A stretch of 64,000 nucleotides of DNA from Mucilaginibacter sp. UR6-11 (lineage in GTDB: Bacteria > Bacteroidota > Bacteroidia > Sphingobacteriales > Sphingobacteriaceae): assembly GCF_020880695.1 (NCBI RefSeq), contig NZ_JAJIWO010000004.1, forward strand, positions 186,001-250,000, in the 5' to 3' direction. This document shows, one piece after another, positions 61,456-64,000 of the stretch (position 1 is the stretch's first letter; each line of letters begins with the position of its first letter). Both the position numbers and the translations under genes were made by a program. The notes under the pieces were generated by a model that was not told the DNA's origin, did not search any database, and saw only the letters and a program-made list of their open reading frames with translations.

Positions 61456-63075
61456 ATGGATGTAGGCTTTTATTTAGGCGAATTGCTGATGCAGCAGGGC
61501 GAAGTAAGTGTACCCGGATTGGGTTACTTTGTGCAGGCACGCGTAAGTGGCTATTACGACGAAAATGAACGTAAATTTTATCCGCCTTATCACCGGGCGC
61601 AATTTGATGCGCAATCTATTGACGATGACTCGCTTGCCGAGTATATCGCGGTTAAAAAAAACATATCGGTAGCGTCAGCCAAATACTTCGCAGAAAAATA
61701 TATTACCAACCTGAAGCAGCAGGCGCTGTTAAGCGAGGTGCCTATCGGTAACCTTGGCTCCTTTTATACAGAATTTGGCCAGCTGACTTTCAGGCCCGCC
61801 GAAAAGATAATTGACGATATTGTTTTTTACGGGTTAGAACCTATCAGCATCAATAAAACCGATGCGGCACCGGTAGAGGAACGGCCCAAAGTTGAGCTTA
61901 ATTATCCGCCGCCAGTACCGCCAAAACCCGTCATAACTGACGATGTTGCCGATGATCTGCCGCCGGCCGAACCGGTGCGGGAAACTATTTCTTCGCCCGC
62001 TGCGGACGAACAGGAAGCAGGCATATCGCCCGAGTTCTTTGATCCGGAGGGGGAAGAAGCCGAAGCCAGGCGGGGCCCATGGCGCCTGATCCTGATCGTA
62101 CTTATAACTATGGCAGTAATAGGCGTAGGTGTTTTTGCGTTATACACATATCAGCCGGATACATTTGCCAGGATGGTATTCTGGAAACCGAAGGCTAAAG
62201 TAATTGATTCGGTTAAACCAAAAGATACCCTAAAGGCAATTGTAGCGGATACTTTAAAATCCGATAGCCTTAAAGCTGATACAACAGGCGTTAAAGAAGA
62301 TACGGTTGCCAAAACAACCCTGGGCACTAAAAAAGAACAGGTTATAAGTGTGCAACCGGCAGCTAAAACAAAAAAAGAAGATTTGATTGTTACCCGGTCC
62401 ATACCTGCTCCAGCCAAAACAACGCCGGCCAAACCGGGCGCCGCGGGTGCAGCGGCTGTAAAACAATCTGCTGCAACAGGCACCCACCGTTTCGAGGTTT
62501 ACGCGGGTGATTGCAGGACGATGACCGAAGTTGTCCAGTTAATTAAAAGATTAAAAAAGAACGGGCTCGACGCGTGGTTGGTACCGGACGGTACCGGACC
62601 GCTTTACCACGTATCTGTAGGCTATTTCGCTACCCACCTGGAAGCAAAGGACTTTGCCTCAAAGGCTATTGAGGCGGGCAAAATACCCCGCGGCAATGCC
62701 TATGCCATCGAGATAACACCTAAAACCCAGGCGATAGTTGCATCAACTGTACCAAACCAAACCGCACCGGCCAAACCAAAGATCATTAAGAACAGCGCGG
62801 GCGTAAGACAATCTGATGCCACAGGTACCCGTCGTTTCGAGGTTTACGCAGGCGATTGCCGGACGATGGCCGAAGTTATTCAGTTAATTAAAAAATTAAA
62901 AAAGAACGGGCTCGACGCGTGGTTGGTACCGGACGGTACCGGACCGCTTTATCACGTATCTGTCGGCCATTTTGCCACCCGCCAGGAGGCTAAGGACTTT
63001 GCCTTTAAAGCTATTGAAGCAAACAAGATACCCAGCGGCGACGCCTATCCAATTGAAATTATACCACAAAAATAA
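61456..63075 (+). CDS. HU-CCDC81-like and double SPOR-domain membrane protein
   Basis: A 539-residue bitopic protein. Residues 1-120 form the two prokaryotic HU-CCDC81-type domains ('LGELLMQQGEVSVPGLGYFV', 'GNLGSFYTEFGQLTFRP'), facing the cytoplasm. A Pro-rich linker, one membrane helix (about 210-232), a Lys/Thr/Pro-rich periplasmic linker and two SPOR domains (about 346-420 and 461-535) follow. SPOR domains bind denuded glycan strands at division sites, and HU-like domains bind DNA or protein, so it may link nucleoid or cytoplasm to peptidoglycan. The SPOR pair is a recent 345-bp tandem duplication. Confidence 0.87.
   Translation: MDVGFYLGELLMQQGEVSVPGLGYFVQARVSGYYDENERKFYPPYHRAQFDAQSIDDDSLAEYIAVKKNISVASAKYFAEKYITNLKQQALLSEVPIGNLGSFYTEFGQLTFRPAEKIIDDIVFYGLEPISINKTDAAPVEERPKVELNYPPPVPPKPVITDDVADDLPPAEPVRETISSPAADEQEAGISPEFFDPEGEEAEARRGPWRLILIVLITMAVIGVGVFALYTYQPDTFARMVFWKPKAKVIDSVKPKDTLKAIVADTLKSDSLKADTTGVKEDTVAKTTLGTKKEQVISVQPAAKTKKEDLIVTRSIPAPAKTTPAKPGAAGAAAVKQSAATGTHRFEVYAGDCRTMTEVVQLIKRLKKNGLDAWLVPDGTGPLYHVSVGYFATHLEAKDFASKAIEAGKIPRGNAYAIEITPKTQAIVASTVPNQTAPAKPKIIKNSAGVRQSDATGTRRFEVYAGDCRTMAEVIQLIKKLKKNGLDAWLVPDGTGPLYHVSVGHFATRQEAKDFAFKAIEANKIPSGDAYPIEIIPQK
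62491..63061 (+). repeat. 345-bp tandem duplication of the SPOR domain
   Basis: The segment from 62491 is repeated from 62836 with an offset of exactly 345 bp (115 codons). Stretches of more than 40 bases are identical (for example around 62560-62605 and 62905-62950); the unit ends diverge. The copies encode the two C-terminal SPOR domains. Confidence 0.85.
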
Positions 63076-63087
63076 CACAACATATTA

Positions 63088-63789
63088 ATGCAAGCAGTTA
63101 CAGACACCGTTAACAAATTAACAGATACCGCTAACCATGCTGCACAGCAGTTAGCAGCTATACCAACCCAGGAACTTCGTTTTGGCGATTTACTGCTTAA
63201 GGGCGGTTGGGTAATGATCCCGATAGGTATCTTAGCTGTACTTGGATTGGTTATATTTTTTGAAAGATATTTTACCATTCGTAAAGCCTCAAAAAACGAG
63301 AATAACCTGATGCAGCAGGTGCGCAGCAGCATCCTGTCGGGCAACCTGGAGTCGGCTATTGCCATTTGCCGTAACAATAACTCGCCATTGGGCCGTATGT
63401 TGCAAAAGGGCCTGCTACGCATTGGCCGCCCTATAAAAGATATTGAAGGCGCTATTGAAAACATAGGCAAGCTGGAAGTATCCAAGCTCGAAAAAAACAT
63501 AGGCATCCTGGGCATTGTAGCCGGTATAGCGCCCATGTTTGGTTTCCTGGGCACCATTGCCGGGGTAATTAAGATTTTTTATGATATTTCAAAAACTGAT
63601 AACATCAGTATGGGCGTCATATCAGGCGGTTTATATGTAAAGATGGTGACATCGGCAGCAGGTTTATTTGTAGGTATTGTGGCCTACGTTTGTTACCACA
63701 TTTTAAACATGATGGTTGACAAAGTGATCCTAAAATTAGAGACCGATGCCATTGAATTTATTGACCTGTTAGAAGAACCCAGCAAATAA
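63088..63789 (+). CDS. exbB: ExbB/TolQ/MotA-family proton channel protein
   Basis: A 233-residue inner-membrane protein with three helices: 'KGGWVMIPIGILAVLGLVIF', 'IGILGIVAGIAPMFGFLGTI' and 'AAGLFVGIVAYVCYHILNMM'. The cytoplasmic loop is of MotA/TolQ/ExbB type. It forms the proton channel of a TonB- or Tol-like motor with the ExbD encoded next (TAATG overlap of one base). The position behind a SPOR protein and a TonB-linked barrel suggests a dedicated motor for this envelope system. Confidence 0.93.
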   Translation: MQAVTDTVNKLTDTANHAAQQLAAIPTQELRFGDLLLKGGWVMIPIGILAVLGLVIFFERYFTIRKASKNENNLMQQVRSSILSGNLESAIAICRNNNSPLGRMLQKGLLRIGRPIKDIEGAIENIGKLEVSKLEKNIGILGIVAGIAPMFGFLGTIAGVIKIFYDISKTDNISMGVISGGLYVKMVTSAAGLFVGIVAYVCYHILNMMVDKVILKLETDAIEFIDLLEEPSK

Positions 63790-64000
63790 TGAATTTAAGA
63801 AAGAGAAAAAGGGGGGCATCTGCCGAGATACATACCTCGGCCATGAATGATATCATGTTCTTCCTGCTTTTGTTTTTCCTGATCGCGTCAACGGTTACCA
63901 ACCCAAACGTGATCAAACTGATGCTGCCAAAATCATCAAGCGGCCAGTCGGTATCCAAAAAAACAATTACGGTATCTATAACCAAGGATCTGAAATATTA
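63789..64000 (+). CDS. exbD: ExbD/TolR-family protein, N-terminal part
   Basis: The gene runs off the right edge; about 70 residues are visible. 'HTSAMNDIMFFLLLFFLIAS' is the single N-terminal membrane helix with the conserved Asp (in 'AMNDIMF') that lies in the proton path, followed by 'NVIKLMLPKSSSG' as in the periplasmic domain start of ExbD. It overlaps the exbB stop codon by one base, so the two are translated together. Confidence 0.9.
   Translation, partial: MNLRKRKRGASAEIHTSAMNDIMFFLLLFFLIASTVTNPNVIKLMLPKSSSGQSVSKKTITVSITKDLKY

Noticed and set aside
1..64000. CRISPR arrays, tRNA, rRNA, transposases, prophage genes
   Set aside because: I looked for regular spaced repeats, tRNA-like T-loops in the gaps, and transposase or integrase proteins and found none.

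Overview
The window is a stretch of chromosome from a Bacteroidota, most likely of the family Sphingobacteriaceae (Mucilaginibacter/Pedobacter-like). The signs are -7 promoter boxes of the TAnnTTTG type, almost no Shine-Dalgarno sequences, a futalosine menaquinone pathway (MqnB, MqnD), a plug-type TonB-dependent receptor with an N-terminal carboxypeptidase-regulatory-like domain, DUF2723, DUF2911 and DUF3810 proteins, and a sphingolipid-type desaturase. I see no rRNA, tRNA, CRISPR array, insertion sequence or prophage. Both edges cut genes (DUF2723 on the left, ExbD on the right).

Layout. 1-9 kb is a signalling region. A minus-strand operon encodes a KaiC-type double ATPase, two KaiB proteins and a PAS histidine kinase. 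It is divergent from a six-PAS histidine kinase with a single-receiver response regulator. 9-20 kb is mixed housekeeping: an isochorismatase-fold protein, thioredoxin, DUF3810 and DUF2911 proteins, a GT39-like glycosyltransferase, a cytochrome b, an MFS transporter, a lipoprotein hydrolase, and mqnD/mqnB. 19.7-22 kb holds queD-folE (tetrahydropterin/queuosine precursor) and fabD. 22-32 kb has a very large NtrY-like membrane kinase and a TolC-MFP-RND efflux operon. 32-36 kb has a YncE-like propeller, a dihydroceramide-desaturase-like enzyme and small secreted proteins. 36-41 kb is a probable metal-linked TonB receptor/PepSY/heavy-metal-binding lipoprotein operon and a FrnE-type DsbA. 42-44.6 kb is an MlaE-MlaF-MlaD lipid transport operon. 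45.4-46.9 kb is an ECF sigma factor, a small anti-sigma-like protein and a ClpP paralogue. 47-56 kb holds an MFS drug transporter, envelope proteins, an RRM protein, an M16 protease and two orphan receivers. 56.3-64 kb is an envelope operon of a TPR protein, a TonB-linked barrel, an HU/SPOR protein, ExbB and ExbD.

The most interesting systems are the KaiC-KaiB-KaiB-kinase operon without KaiA, the sigma/anti-sigma/ClpP module with a following GGATCA-rich noncoding region, and the bacterial DEGS-like desaturase. Palindromic repeats occur between genes and in two cases have entered coding sequence. Functions are read from motifs and remembered family features; no database search was run.
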